Shown here: piece after piece, positions 1 through 9,400 of the stretch
How positions within the stretch are numbered: position 1 is the stretch's first letter
Layout: every line of letters starts with the position of its first letter
NCBI RefSeq assembly: GCF_001746855.1
Contig: NZ_CP017298.1
Coordinates: 372,759-410,770, forward strand
Origin: Pauljensenia hongkongensis
Lineage (GTDB): Bacteria; Actinomycetota; Actinomycetes; Actinomycetales; Actinomycetaceae
Length of the DNA: 38,012 nucleotides
Reading direction: 5' to 3'
Notes under the pieces: model-generated
The model's database searches: none
What the model was told of the DNA's origin: nothing
What the model saw: only the letters and a program-made list of their open reading frames with translations
Position numbers and translations under genes: made by a program

Positions 1-393
1 CAGCCCGGCCACTTCCAACGCTTCACCTACATCGAGAAGGCAACATTCGAGATCACGGTCCGATGGGACGGGAACAGATGGCTGATCAGTGAAGTCGTCC
101 CCACCCCCACCACGCCCCGTCCCGACTGGCTGCCACCGGTAGCGCAGACTCCTGCGCCAACGAGCCAGCCGCCGACGACCACACCACCCTCCCAGCCCCC
201 GGCTCCCACTCCCCCAGCGCCACAAGCCCCCGACGGCACCCCCTCGAACGGGAACGCACCGTCGCAGAGCACCGGCCCCGACACGACCGCACCGGGGACG
301 ACCGGCAGCCCCTCAACGGACCGCAGCGCCGACGAGGAAGAACCAACCGGCGCTCCCGAGCCAACCAACCCCGCCGACGCCTACGCCCGCTGA
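1..393 (+). CDS. C-terminal part of an unidentified protein with Pro/Thr-rich tail
   Basis: Reading frame 1 is open from the first base to the TGA at 391-393, giving the last 130 residues of a protein whose start lies outside the window. The first ~35 residues look like the end of a folded domain (FEITVRWDGNRWLISEV, beta-strand-like). The rest is a low-complexity tail rich in Pro, Thr, Ala and Ser that turns acidic near the end (DEEEPTGAPEP). Such tails are common on exported or membrane-anchored actinobacterial proteins. No anchor motif or membrane segment is visible, and the family is not recognised. Third-position GC and the absence of stops support real coding. Confidence 0.6.
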   Translation, partial: QPGHFQRFTYIEKATFEITVRWDGNRWLISEVVPTPTTPRPDWLPPVAQTPAPTSQPPTTTPPSQPPAPTPPAPQAPDGTPSNGNAPSQSTGPDTTAPGTTGSPSTDRSADEEEPTGAPEPTNPADAYAR

Positions 394-442
394 GTCGAAC
401 CGCCCACAGGAGCGGTACACGGCAGCGGAGACGAGGCGGCTT

Positions 443-560
443 CCGCCAGCGGCCACCCGCGGACCGGGTCGGCCAGCACCCGCAGGATCCGCCAGCGGCC
501 ACCCGCGGACCGACTCGGCCAGCACCCGCAGGATCCACCAGCGGCCACCCGCGGACCGGC
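443..560. repeat. 46-bp tandem repeat, about 2.5 copies
   Basis: The unit starts with CCGCCAGCGGCCACCCGCGG and ends with GCACCCGCAGGAT. Copies start near 443, 489 and 535. The third stops after about 25 bases. Copies 1 and 2 differ at only a few positions. The period of 46 is not a multiple of three and the repeat follows a stop codon, so it is not a protein repeat. No unique spacers separate the copies, so it is not a CRISPR. Confidence 0.8.
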
Positions 561-625
561 CAACGACCGCCACTGGGGCAACCGCGAACTCCCGCAGGGC
601 CAGCCAGCGCCCATCGTCCAAACGG

Positions 626-654
626 TCAACATTGGCATTCGCTGGCACTACACT
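626..654 (+). promoter_or_regulatory. Possible promoter of the secreted protease gene
   Basis: TCAACA (626-631) and TACACT (649-654) are separated by 17 bp. Each matches four of six bases of the -35 and -10 consensus. Transcription would start near 661, giving a leader of about 65 nt ahead of the ATG at 727. Only hexamer similarity and spacing support this. Confidence 0.35.
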
Positions 655-726
655 TGGTCCAGTGCTCACGGCCGCCCCGTCGGCGGCATCCCGGTGATCC
701 CACGGGTCGATAGTCAAGGAGAAGTC

Positions 727-3700
727 ATGCCCACGCGGAGAACGAACGCCCTCGCGGCCCTCCTCGCCTCCTCTTCGCTGCTCCTCGCCTCCGCGGTGGC
801 GCTGCCCGCGCAGTCGTTCCCACCTCCTGGAGGGGACGACCAGGGGCAGGGGTCTCCAGCCACGAGCCAAGCGGCCGCCGACATCGCGCTGACCTCGAAG
901 GCCGACTACGAGAACGGGACAGGCCCCGGGCCCGCCGACGAGGCCCACCCGGACGCCTCCCAGTCGGGCGCCTCCCAGCCGGATGCCCCTCAGTCGGACG
1001 CCTCCCAGCCGGACGGCGCTGAGGGGCACGCGCCGGAAGAGGGCGTGCGCATCATCGTCCAGTTCGCGGATGGGGCCTCGGAGTCGGACTGCGACGAGCT
1101 GGTCGATCGGATCGGCGAGGCCGTCGCCGCGTCCGTGCCCGCGGCGGCGGGCGGCCCGGCGATCACCCGGGCGCGCGACTACCGCAACGTGTTCACCGGG
1201 GTCGCGATCGACGCTCCAGCGGCTGCCCTCCCCGTGGTCCAGGGCGTTGACGGCGTGAAGTCCGCGTTCATCGAACGCGAGGGCCACATCGAAGGCGACG
1301 AGTCCGAACAGCCCGGCGGGCCCTCCGGGAACGGCGGCCCGGCGCACGAGGCGGGCGCCGACGGCTCCGGCTCCGCGAGCGCGGCCCACTCGCCTTCCCC
1401 CGCCCACTCGCCTTCCCCTGCGGGCACCCCGACCTCGGGCGATGCGGCTTCCAACGGGGACGGCGCTCCGTCCGGCGCCCCGGCCAGCGGCGCCGCGCCC
1501 TCCCCGGCTGCCACGCCGTCCCAGGACGCGGCGGCAGGCTCGGGGAACGTGGAGGGCGGAGCGGATTCCCTGGCCGCAGAGGGGATCGACCCGTCGAACC
1601 GGTCGGCGCACCTGATGATGCGGATGGACCACGTCTCCCACAAGGGCGAGGGCAGGGTCATCGCGTTCCTCGACACTGGGCTCGAGGTCGCCCACCCCGC
1701 GTTCTCCGGCGCGGTCGACGCCTCGAAGACGGCCCTGAAACGGGCGGATGTCGAGCAGGCCCTCCCCCGCCTCGGCGAGGGCAAGGACGGGCACTACGTC
1801 AACGACAAGATCCCCTTCGCCTACGACTACGCCGATGATGACGCGGACGTGGCGCCCTCCTCGGGCCCCGGGGGCTTCCACGGAACGCACGTGGCGGGGA
1901 TCGCGGCCGCGAACGCCGACAGGATCCGGGGCACCGCGCCCGGCGCGCAGATCATCGTCGCGAAGGTGGCGCGCAGTGGGAACGGCTCGCTGCCGGACTC
2001 GGCCGTGCTGGCGGCGCTCGACGACATGGCGGTTCTGCGGCCCGATGTCGTCAACCTGTCCATCGGCTGGTCGGCGGGCATGGACAACGCCGCTGATTCC
2101 CTCTACTCGACGGTCTACGCGAGCCTGCAGGGGGCGGGAGTCACCGTGAACGCGGCCGCGGGCAACTCGTACTCGGCGGGGCGCGGCAACAGGTCGGGCA
2201 AGAACCTGCCCTACGCCTCGGACCCCGACTCGTCGGTCATGGACGAGCCCGCGACCTACTCCTCCGCGGTCGCGGTGGCGTCGGTGGACAACGCCCCGGC
2301 GAACGGCGCGTACAGGGCGAGCGACTTCTCCGCGTGGGGGGTGCGCCCGGATCTGCGCCTCAAACCGGAGATCGCCTCCCCCGGTGGCGGGGTCGTCTCA
2401 GCGGTCCCCGGCGGCGCCTACGACCAGGCATCGGGCACGTCGATGGCGACTCCGCAGATGGCGGGCATCTCCGCGATCGTCCTCGAGAGGGTGAGCACGG
2501 ATCCGCTTTTCTCCGGCATGAGCGCGGCGGAGCGGACGGGGGTCGCCCAGAGCCTCATCATGGGGACGGCGCACCCGCTGGTGGACGCCGACCAGGGGAC
2601 CGGGGCGTTCTACTCGCCGCGCAAGCAGGGCGCGGGCCTGGTAGACGCCCTGGCGGCGACGACCTCCCCCGTGTACCCGACCGTGGACGGCGCGGCCGAG
2701 CCCTCGCGGCCGAAGGCGGACCTCGGTGACGGCACGGCGGGCTGGTCCTTCACCATCACCGTGCACAACCTGTCCGATTCTGCGAAGTCCTACGCCCTGT
2801 CCTCGCAGGCGCTGTCGGAGGCGATAGAAGGCGGGTTCTTCACGCTGCACAGCACGGACTGGCGCGGCAAGGGCGTCTCGGTGTCGTACTCGGGGGCGGC
2901 TGTGGCCGGGAGCGGGGAGGGCGCGGCGCTCACCGTCCCCGCCTCCGGGCGGGCGTCCGTGACGGTGTCCGTCGCCCCGGGCGCCGCCTTCGCCTCCTAC
3001 GCCAACGCGAACGCCCCGAAGGGCACGTTCATTGACGGTTTCGTGCGGCTCGCCGCTCAGAACGGGTCCGGCGCCGACCTGTCGGTGCCCTACCTGGGGT
3101 TCTACGGGTCGTGGGGGGCCGCCGACGTCTTCGACGCGAAGGCGAGCGACGCCGCCGTCTCTCCCGCGCACATCTACCCCTCCGCTTTCGTCGATTCGCG
3201 GACGGGCCGGCCCCTGGGGGCGAACCCCTTGGCGCCGCGGAACACGGAGACGGTCCCGGATCCGGGGCGGTACGTCGTCTCCCGCGCCGCCTCCTCCCTG
3301 GCGACGCGCCGCGCCGAGCCGCGCACCGGCCTGCTGCGCAGCGTGCACACCCTGACCTCGACGTACGCGAACGAGGCGGGGGCCACCGTCCGAGAGTACA
3401 CGAACTACCAGAACTACAAGTCGGTGCGCAACGCGAATGGGACCGTCTCGCGCGCCGAGTCCTACCACCTGGCGCCGGTGTTCGACTCCGAGGACCAGGT
3501 GGGGGCCGGCCTGCCCGACGGGAAGTACACGCTGACGATCGCCGCCACGACCTCCGGCCCCTCCCCCACTCGGCACGCGATCTCCTACGACTTCGCGCTG
3601 GACACCACGGCCCCGCGCGTCACGGTCAAGGGCGTGATCGGCGAGGGCGCAGGGGCGAAGGTCGCCTTCGACGTCACGGACGCCTCGCCCCTGGCCGCCT

Positions 3701-4374
3701 TCGACTTCCACGACCCGTCCAATGGGACGTGGTACTACCGCGAGTTGGTCAACGACGACGGGACAGTGAACCCCGACGGCTCCCACACCTACCATTTCGA
3801 GGTGTCGGCCTCGGCGCTGCAGGCCGCGTGGGAGGCGCAGCGCGGAAAGGGCGCCGCCCCGTCCCAGCCCTACGTGCTCGCGTGGGATTGGGGGGTGAAC
3901 CCCTCCGACAAGGCGGTCGTGCGCTTCCCGGGCACCACTTCGGGCGCTTGGACGCACGACTCCCACGGGTGGTGGTACCGGCTCCCCGACGGCTCCTGGC
4001 CGTCGTCGACCTCGATGGTCATCGACGGCGAGACCTACCGTTTCGACGCCTCGGGCTACATGCGCACCGGATGGGTGGGCGAGGCCGGCTCGTGGTACTA
4101 CCACCTGCCCTCGGGGGCGATGGCGAAGGGGTGGGCGCACGACTCGGGCTCGTGGTACTACCTATCCCCCGGCACGGGAGCGATGACGACCGGCTGGCTC
4201 AAGCAGGGCAGCACCTGGTACTACCTCACGGCCTCGGGAGCGATGGCCACCGGCTGGCTCAAGGTCGGGGGCACCTGGTACTACCTCGCGCCCTCCGGCG
4301 CCATGGCCACCGGCTGGACCAACATCGACGGCACCTGGTACTACTTCTCCTCCTCCGGGGCGTGGACCGGCTGA
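727..4374 (+). CDS. Secreted S8 subtilisin-like protease with C-terminal choline-binding-type GW repeats
   Basis: A 1215-residue extracellular serine protease. ATG 727 is preferred to GTG 694 because AAGGAG (716-721) lies 5 nt upstream and a signal peptide follows at once (RR, then a hydrophobic stretch, likely cut after A28). Order: Ser/Asp/Pro-rich linker (29-106), inhibitor-I9-like propeptide (about 107-190), Ala/Ser/Pro-rich insert (about 190-278), S8 catalytic domain (279-645), beta-rich Fn3-like region, then GW repeats (1075-1215). Catalytic residues are D316 (FLDTG), H385 (FHGTHVAG), N480 (AAGNS) and S572 (GTSMATP). The VPYLGFYGSW stretch and overall order recall lactocepin/C5a-peptidase enzymes, but N480 and S572 are only 92 residues apart, leaving no room for the usual PA domain. 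The repeats (WYYLxxSGAMATGW type) probably hold it on the wall. Substrate unknown. Confidence 0.9.
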   Translation: MPTRRTNALAALLASSSLLLASAVALPAQSFPPPGGDDQGQGSPATSQAAADIALTSKADYENGTGPGPADEAHPDASQSGASQPDAPQSDASQPDGAEGHAPEEGVRIIVQFADGASESDCDELVDRIGEAVAASVPAAAGGPAITRARDYRNVFTGVAIDAPAAALPVVQGVDGVKSAFIEREGHIEGDESEQPGGPSGNGGPAHEAGADGSGSASAAHSPSPAHSPSPAGTPTSGDAASNGDGAPSGAPASGAAPSPAATPSQDAAAGSGNVEGGADSLAAEGIDPSNRSAHLMMRMDHVSHKGEGRVIAFLDTGLEVAHPAFSGAVDASKTALKRADVEQALPRLGEGKDGHYVNDKIPFAYDYADDDADVAPSSGPGGFHGTHVAGIAAANADRIRGTAPGAQIIVAKVARSGNGSLPDSAVLAALDDMAVLRPDVVNLSIGWSAGMDNAADSLYSTVYASLQGAGVTVNAAAGNSYSAGRGNRSGKNLPYASDPDSSVMDEPATYSSAVAVASVDNAPANGAYRASDFSAWGVRPDLRLKPEIASPGGGVVSAVPGGAYDQASGTSMATPQMAGISAIVLERVSTDPLFSGMSAAERTGVAQSLIMGTAHPLVDADQGTGAFYSPRKQGAGLVDALAATTSPVYPTVDGAAEPSRPKADLGDGTAGWSFTITVHNLSDSAKSYALSSQALSEAIEGGFFTLHSTDWRGKGVSVSYSGAAVAGSGEGAALTVPASGRASVTVSVAPGAAFASYANANAPKGTFIDGFVRLAAQNGSGADLSVPYLGFYGSWGAADVFDAKASDAAVSPAHIYPSAFVDSRTGRPLGANPLAPRNTETVPDPGRYVVSRAASSLATRRAEPRTGLLRSVHTLTSTYANEAGATVREYTNYQNYKSVRNANGTVSRAESYHLAPVFDSEDQVGAGLPDGKYTLTIAATTSGPSPTRHAISYDFALDTTAPRVTVKGVIGEGAGAKVAFDVTDASPLAAFDFHDPSNGTWYYRELVNDDGTVNPDGSHTYHFEVSASALQAAWEAQRGKGAAPSQPYVLAWDWGVNPSDKAVVRFPGTTSGAWTHDSHGWWYRLPDGSWPSSTSMVIDGETYRFDASGYMRTGWVGEAGSWYYHLPSGAMAKGWAHDSGSWYYLSPGTGAMTTGWLKQGSTWYYLTASGAMATGWLKVGGTWYYLAPSGAMATGWTNIDGTWYYFSSSGAWTG
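3949..4371 (+). repeat. GW (choline-binding-like) repeat array in the protease C-terminus
   Basis: The array opens with a divergent module (DSHGWWYRLPDGS, IDGETYRFDASGYMRTGW). Five units of about 20 residues follow, of the form GSWYYLxxSGAMATGW. The last one ends the protein. The same opening module and unit consensus occur in the HtaA-like protein at 24801-27257, so the two proteins probably share a wall ligand. Confidence 0.85.
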
Positions 4375-4391
4375 CGGCGGTTCTCTCCTCT

Positions 4392-4417
4392 GGGGGCGCG
4401 GGCCGGGCCGCGCCCCC
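4392..4417 (+). terminator. Hairpin between convergent protease and ABC permease genes
   Basis: A perfect 10-bp GC stem (4392-4401 with 4408-4417, loop GCCGGG) starts 17 nt after the protease stop. No T-run follows, as is common in GC-rich actinobacteria. It could serve either converging transcript. Confidence 0.55.
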
Positions 4418-4530
4418 GTGCCGGGAGGGCAGGCGCGGGCGCCGGGATCGCTGTGGTCCCGGCGCCCGTCCTCGGCTCCGCCAGCGGCTGCTCCGCGGCG
4501 CCCCCTGTCCGCGGTCCCGCGGCGGCCCGC

Positions 4531-5331
4531 CTAGCGGTTCGTGTCGCGGCGCTGCCCCCACACCGCTATGCCCACGAACAGCACGGTCCACACGACGAAG
4601 TTCACCGGATCCGCCCAGTGGAAGGAGTCGAGCCCCTGGAGGGGGACCTGCACCATGTTCGTGATGCCGTACAGGGGCGTGAACGGGGCGATGGCCGAGA
4701 ACACGGGCCCCATCATGCTCAGGGGCATGAACATGCCCGCGCACACGGCGCTGAGCAGGATGACCGCGCTGGACGCCGCGTAGGCGCCGTCGGAGCGGAC
4801 TGTGAAGGCGACAGCCAGTCCGATCGCGGCCGCCAGGATGGAGGCGGGGAGCATGATAACCGGTGTGAGCGCCCACGCCGAGGCCTCCATCTGCGCCCCC
4901 GTGAAGGCCCCTACGGCGTAGACGATGGCCACGACGATGGCTCCGGCTCCCACGGCCGCGATGAGGCGCGCCAGGATGTTGGCCGCCGAGCGCATGGGGG
5001 TCAGGGCGAAGAGGCGGGAGATCCCCATGGTGCGGTCCAGCGCCGCGTTGGCGCCCATGGACGAGGCGACCAAGACGACGCCGTAGGTCGTCATGTTCGC
5101 CAGGACGGAGGCGGCGGCGTTGCCGTGGACGCCCCAGTTCTGGGCGTAGCTCTGGCCGGATCCGAAGATCAGGTACATGAGGATCGGCAGGATCAGGGAG
5201 AAGCTGATGGTGATCGGGTTGGTGATGAACTTCCAGAAGGTGAACCAGGTGAGGACCCCGAATCCTTTGAACCCCGAGGACGGGGCGCGGCGGGAGATCG
5301 CTTCGTCTGTGAATGCTGTGGAGGACGACAT
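4531..5331 (-). CDS. ABC-2 type transporter permease
   Basis: A 266-residue integral membrane protein with about six hydrophobic segments (roughly residues 38-58, 77-95, 125-150, 160-182, 190-212 and 243-262), the layout of an ABC-2 export permease. The N-terminus is cytoplasmic and the C-terminus ends in RRDTNR. The ATG has AAGGAA a few bases upstream. It starts 29 nt after the ATPase gene at 5361-6302, so the two form an operon and presumably one exporter with separate ATPase and membrane subunits, like DrrAB-type drug or peptide exporters. The substrate cannot be read from sequence, and no two-component regulator lies next to it. Confidence 0.85.
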   Translation of the reverse strand: MSSSTAFTDEAISRRAPSSGFKGFGVLTWFTFWKFITNPITISFSLILPILMYLIFGSGQSYAQNWGVHGNAAASVLANMTTYGVVLVASSMGANAALDRTMGISRLFALTPMRSAANILARLIAAVGAGAIVVAIVYAVGAFTGAQMEASAWALTPVIMLPASILAAAIGLAVAFTVRSDGAYAASSAVILLSAVCAGMFMPLSMMGPVFSAIAPFTPLYGITNMVQVPLQGLDSFHWADPVNFVVWTVLFVGIAVWGQRRDTNR

Positions 5332-5360
5332 GGTGATTCCTTAAAGTGCTGGCGGCTCGG

Positions 5361-6302
5361 TCACGCGGTGAGCGAGGTGAAGACGTCCTCCAGCGAGGAC
5401 GCGGTGATCTCGAGGCCGTGCGCCTCTGGGTGGGACAGCAGGATTCGGGCCGCGGGATCGGTGTCGTCGCCGTCGACGACGATCCGCCCCCCTTCAGTCG
5501 AGATCTTCCACGCCCCCGCCTCGGGGGCGGCGCGGAGCTGTTCGACGAGGCGGGGGCCGGCCCCACGATCCACGTCGACGGTGAGGTGGAAACTGCGGTT
5601 CATCCGGCGCAGCTCGTCGGTGGGGGCGTCCTTGATGACGGAGCCGTCTTTGATGATGACGGTGCGCTCGGCGAAGTCCTGCGCCTCGGTGAGGTAGTGG
5701 GTGGCGAAGACGATGGTCCTGCCGCGTTCGGCCTGGGTGCGCATGACGTCCCAGAACTCGCGCCGGGCGGTGGCGTCCATGCCCGCGGTGGGCTCGTCGA
5801 GGATCAGCAGGTGGGGGTCGGGCAGGAGGGCCAGTGCGAGGCGCACGTGCTGCTGCTCGCCGCCGGAGAGCTTGCGGATGACCCGCCCGCTCATGTGGGC
5901 CAGCTGCGTCTCCTCGAGGATGGTCCCGTAGTCGACGTGCGCGTCGTGGGTGGAGCCGAAGAGGCGGAGGGCCTCGGCCACGGTGTAGTCGACGGGAAGG
6001 GAGCCCGTCTGGAGGACGACGCCGACCAGGGAGCGCCGTATCGCGTCGCGCGGCGCCAGGCCGAACACGCGGGCGCTGCCCGAGGTCGGGGCCTGCAGGC
6101 CGAGGATGATGTCGATCAGGGTGGACTTCCCGGCGCCGTTCTTGCCGAGCAGCGCCATGATCTGGCCCCTGGGGATGTCCAGGCTGAGGGCGTTGAGGGC
6201 GCGGACCTTCCCGTAGTCTTTCGTCACCTCCTCCACTGAGACCGCTCGTGCGCGCCTCTTCGCGCGCGGTGGGTGTACTGCGGTGGCGTGTTCTGTGCTC
6301 AT
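5361..6302 (-). CDS. ABC transporter ATP-binding protein
   Basis: A 313-residue nucleotide-binding subunit with Walker A GKNGAGKST, Q-loop (VVLQTG), signature LSGGEQQ, Walker B LLILDEPTAGMD and H-loop ATHYL. A C-terminal extension of about 90 residues, ending ITASSLEDVFTSLTA, is typical of DrrA-like exporter ATPases. ATG 6302 is preferred. An upstream TTG (6311) adds three residues but lacks a ribosome binding site. TAATAC (6312-6317) ends 9 nt before the ATG, so the mRNA is nearly leaderless. It works with the permease encoded directly downstream, powering export of an unknown compound. The pair is divergent from nothing and stands alone between the protease and ileS. Confidence 0.9.
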   Translation of the reverse strand: MSTEHATAVHPPRAKRRARAVSVEEVTKDYGKVRALNALSLDIPRGQIMALLGKNGAGKSTLIDIILGLQAPTSGSARVFGLAPRDAIRRSLVGVVLQTGSLPVDYTVAEALRLFGSTHDAHVDYGTILEETQLAHMSGRVIRKLSGGEQQHVRLALALLPDPHLLILDEPTAGMDATARREFWDVMRTQAERGRTIVFATHYLTEAQDFAERTVIIKDGSVIKDAPTDELRRMNRSFHLTVDVDRGAGPRLVEQLRAAPEAGAWKISTEGGRIVVDGDDTDPAARILLSHPEAHGLEITASSLEDVFTSLTA

Positions 6303-6311
6303 GGCCCTCAA

Positions 6312-6339
6312 GTATTAACCGCACCACACCGATGTGACA
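6312..6339 (-). promoter_or_regulatory. Promoter of the ABC exporter operon
   Basis: On the minus strand, TGTCAC (6339-6334) and TAATAC (6317-6312) are 16 bp apart. Transcription would start 2-3 nt before ATG 6302. GTGACAG at 6334-6340 is matched by an inverted CTGTCAC at 6385-6391, a possible operator pair. Confidence 0.4.
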
Positions 6340-6398
6340 GTGGCAACTAACCCGGAGGGAGCTGTGCCATATGTCATGGTTACTCTGTCACAACCACC

Positions 6399-6428
6399 GG
6401 GCCCCGGGAGGAGATCCTCCCGGGGCCC
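6399..6428 (-). terminator. Terminator of ileS
   Basis: A perfect 14-bp inverted repeat (6399-6412 with 6415-6428, two-base centre) lies about 50 nt beyond the ileS stop and upstream of the ABC operon promoter. It is very GC-rich with only a weak T-rich flank (TGGTTGTG). Confidence 0.65.
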
Positions 6429-6475
6429 AGCGCGTGCGGGCGGTGGGTCCCCGGCCCGGACGCCCTCGGCAGCGG

Positions 6476-9400
6476 TCAGTGCTTCGCGACGCCCACCGCG
6501 AGCTTGTCGCCGGCCTCGACCGCCACCGACAGGGCGAGGGTCTCGGCGGCGATCATGTCGCGCCAGGCCTCCACGTCGGCCACACGGGCAGCGGGCACGC
6601 TCAGCATCAGGTCGATGCGGTCGGCGATGTGCAGGCCCGCGTTCTTGCGCTCCTCCTGGACGGCGCGCACGACATCGCGGGCGTAGCCCTCGGCCTCCAG
6701 CTCGGGGGTGAGCTCGGTGTCCAGGACCACGAACGTGCCCGAGGGGAGCACGTCGGCGACCTGGCCCTCGGCCGCGTCCACCGAGGTGGACACCGAGAAC
6801 ATGCCGTCGGTCAGCACGAGGGGGGAGCCGTCGACCAGCACGGAGGGGAAGCGGCACGACCCGTCGTCCAGGATCTCCCAGTCGCCCGACTTCTGGGCCT
6901 TGAACAACTGGCTGGTGAGCTTGCGGAACGCGGGGTCGAAGGCCCGCGGGTTGAGGCCCAGCTCGGTGCGCACGCCCAACCCCGATTCCTCGGGGGCGGC
7001 GAAGACCACGGACTTCACGTTCACCTCGGAGGCGATCAGGTCCGCGAAGGGCTCCAAGTCCGCGTAGCCCTCGGACACGACCCGCAGGGATGCCAGCGGC
7101 TGGCGCACGCGCAGCTGGTGCGTCTTACGCAGCGCGTGGGCCGCCGACACGATGGAGCGGACCTCGTCCATGGCGGCCACGAGAGCGGGAGCGGCCACGG
7201 CCTCGTCGATGACGGGGAAGTCCTGCAGGTGGACGGACTCCCCGCCCGTCAGGCCGCGCCAGACCTCCTCGGCCAGCAGGGGCAGCAGCGGGGCCGCCAC
7301 CTCCATGAGGACCACCAGCGCCGTGTACAGGGCGTCGAAGGCGGCGCCGTCCTCGTCCCAGAAGCGCTGGCGCTGGGTGCGCACGTACCAGTTCGTCAGC
7401 ACGTCCAGGTGGTCGCGCACCGCGTCGCAGGCGCCCGCGACGTCGTAGGCGTCCAGGCGGGCGCGCACGTCCTCGGCGAGGCCGCGCGTGTGGGCCAGCA
7501 GGTAGCGGTCCATCTGGGCCAGGCCCTCCACCGCCGGGGCGGACGACAGGTCGAGGCGGCGCGCCCGGTAGCCCGCGCCCTTGTCCGCGGCGCCCGCGTA
7601 GAGGGTGAAGAAGTAGTACGTGTTCCAGATGGGCAGCAGCACTTGGCGCACGGTGTCGCGGATCGCGGACTCCTTGACCATGAGGTTGCCGCCGCGCACC
7701 ACGGGGCTGGACATGAGGAACCAGCGCATCGCGTCGGAGCCGTAGCGGTCGAACACCTGCGACACGTCAGGGTAGTTGCGCAGCGACTTGCTCATCTTCA
7801 AACCGTCGTCGCCCAGGACGATGCCGTGGGACACGCAGTTGCGGAACGCGGGCCGGTCGAAGAGCGCCGTGGCCAGGACGTGCAGCGTGTAGAACCAGCC
7901 GCGGGTCTGGCCGATGTACTCGACGATGAAGTCGCCCGGGTAGTGGGACTCGAACCACTCCTGGTTCTCGAAGGGGTAGTGCACCTGAGCGAAGGGCATC
8001 GACCCGGACTCGAACCAGCAGTCGAAGACATCGGGGATGCGGCGCATCGTCGACCTGCCCGTCGGATCGTCCGGGTTGGGACGGGTGAGCGAGTCGATGA
8101 AGGGGCGGTGGAAGTCCACCACCTCCACGCCGAAGTCGGCCTCCAGTTCGGCGATCGACCCGTACACGTCCGTGCGCGGGTACGCGGGGTCGTCGGACAC
8201 CCACACGGGGATGGGCGCCCCCCAGAAGCGGTTGCGGGAGATCGACCAGTCGCGGGCCCCGGCCAGCCACTTGCCGAAGACGCCGTCCTTGATGTGCTCG
8301 GGGGTCCAGTTGATCTGCTGGTTGAGCTCCACCATGCGGTCGCGGATCGCGGTGACGCGCACGAACCACGAGGACACCGCCTTGTACATGAGGGGCTTGC
8401 GGCAGCGCCAGCAGTGCGGGTAGGAGTGGGTGTAGGACGCCTCGGCCACCAGGACGGCGCGCACACGCGGATCCCGGCGCGCGATGGGGCCCGACTGGTC
8501 GCGCAGGTCGGCCACGATGTGGCGGTTCGCGTCGAAGATGTGCATTCCCTGGTAGTCGGGGACCTCGGAGGTGAACACGCCGCCGTCGTCCACGGGCAGG
8601 ACCATGCCGATGCCGTACTCCATGCACGTCCACATATCGTCCTCGCCGAAGGCGGGCGCCTGGTGGACCAGGCCGGTGCCGTCCGTGGTGGTCACGTAGT
8701 CGGCGGCCACGACCGTCCACGCGTTGGGGCCGGGCACCGCCCCCTCGGCGCGGTGCGCGCCGTCGTCGAAGTAGTCGTAGATCGGGTGGTAGCGCCGCCC
8801 CACCAGGTCGGAGCCCTTGAAGGACGCGAGGACACGGGGCGCCTCGCCGAGCTGTTTGGCGTGGGCGGCCAGCAGGTCCCGGGCGATGATGACGCGCTCG
8901 CCCGCCACCGGCGAGGCCGCGCCGGGGTCCGCCTCGACGACCACGTAGTCGATGCCGGGGCCGACGGCGACCGCGGAGTTCGAAGGCAGGGTCCACGGCG
9001 TCGTCGTCCACACGAGGGCGAGCTCGGGGCGCTCGGAGTCTGCCAGGAGGGGCTCAGTCAGGCGCAGGCCCACGGTGACCGTGTTGTCGGTGCGGTCCTG
9101 GTAGACCTCGTCGTCCATCCTCAGCTCGTGGTTGGACAGGGGGGTCCGGTCGTTCCAGCAGTACGGGAGCACGCGGTGGCCCTGGTAGGCCAGGCCCTTG
9201 TCGTAGAGCTGCTTGAACGCCCAGATCACGGACTCCGTGTAGGGCATGTCCAGGGTCTTGTAGTCGTGCTCGAAATCCACCCAGCGCGCCTGGCGGGTGA
9301 CGTAGTCCTCCCACTCCTTCGTGTAGCGCAGGACGGAGGAGCGGCATGCCTCGTTGAAGGCGGCGATGCCGACGCCCCCCTCGCGGGTGATCTCGGTGAC

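Larger units (their letters stand above)
394..693. other. Intergenic region with tandem repeat and promoter for the protease gene
   Basis: About 330 bp between the TGA at 391-393 and the ATG at 727 contain no convincing gene. The stretch holds a 46-bp tandem repeat (443-560) and a possible promoter for the downstream protease. Short open frames here run through the repeat and have no ribosome binding site. Confidence 0.6.

Noticed and set aside
443-560. CRISPR array
   Set aside because: The repeats are directly adjacent with no unique spacers, and there are no cas genes.
694-726. GTG 694 as start of the secreted protease
   Set aside because: ATG 727 has AAGGAG at 5 nt and begins a standard signal peptide. 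GTG 694 would add 11 polar residues ahead of it.
2398-4140. Open frame of 580 codons opposite the secreted protease
   Set aside because: It is Arg/Gly/Val-rich without motifs or a ribosome binding site, and the plus-strand frame encodes catalytic and repeat motifs.
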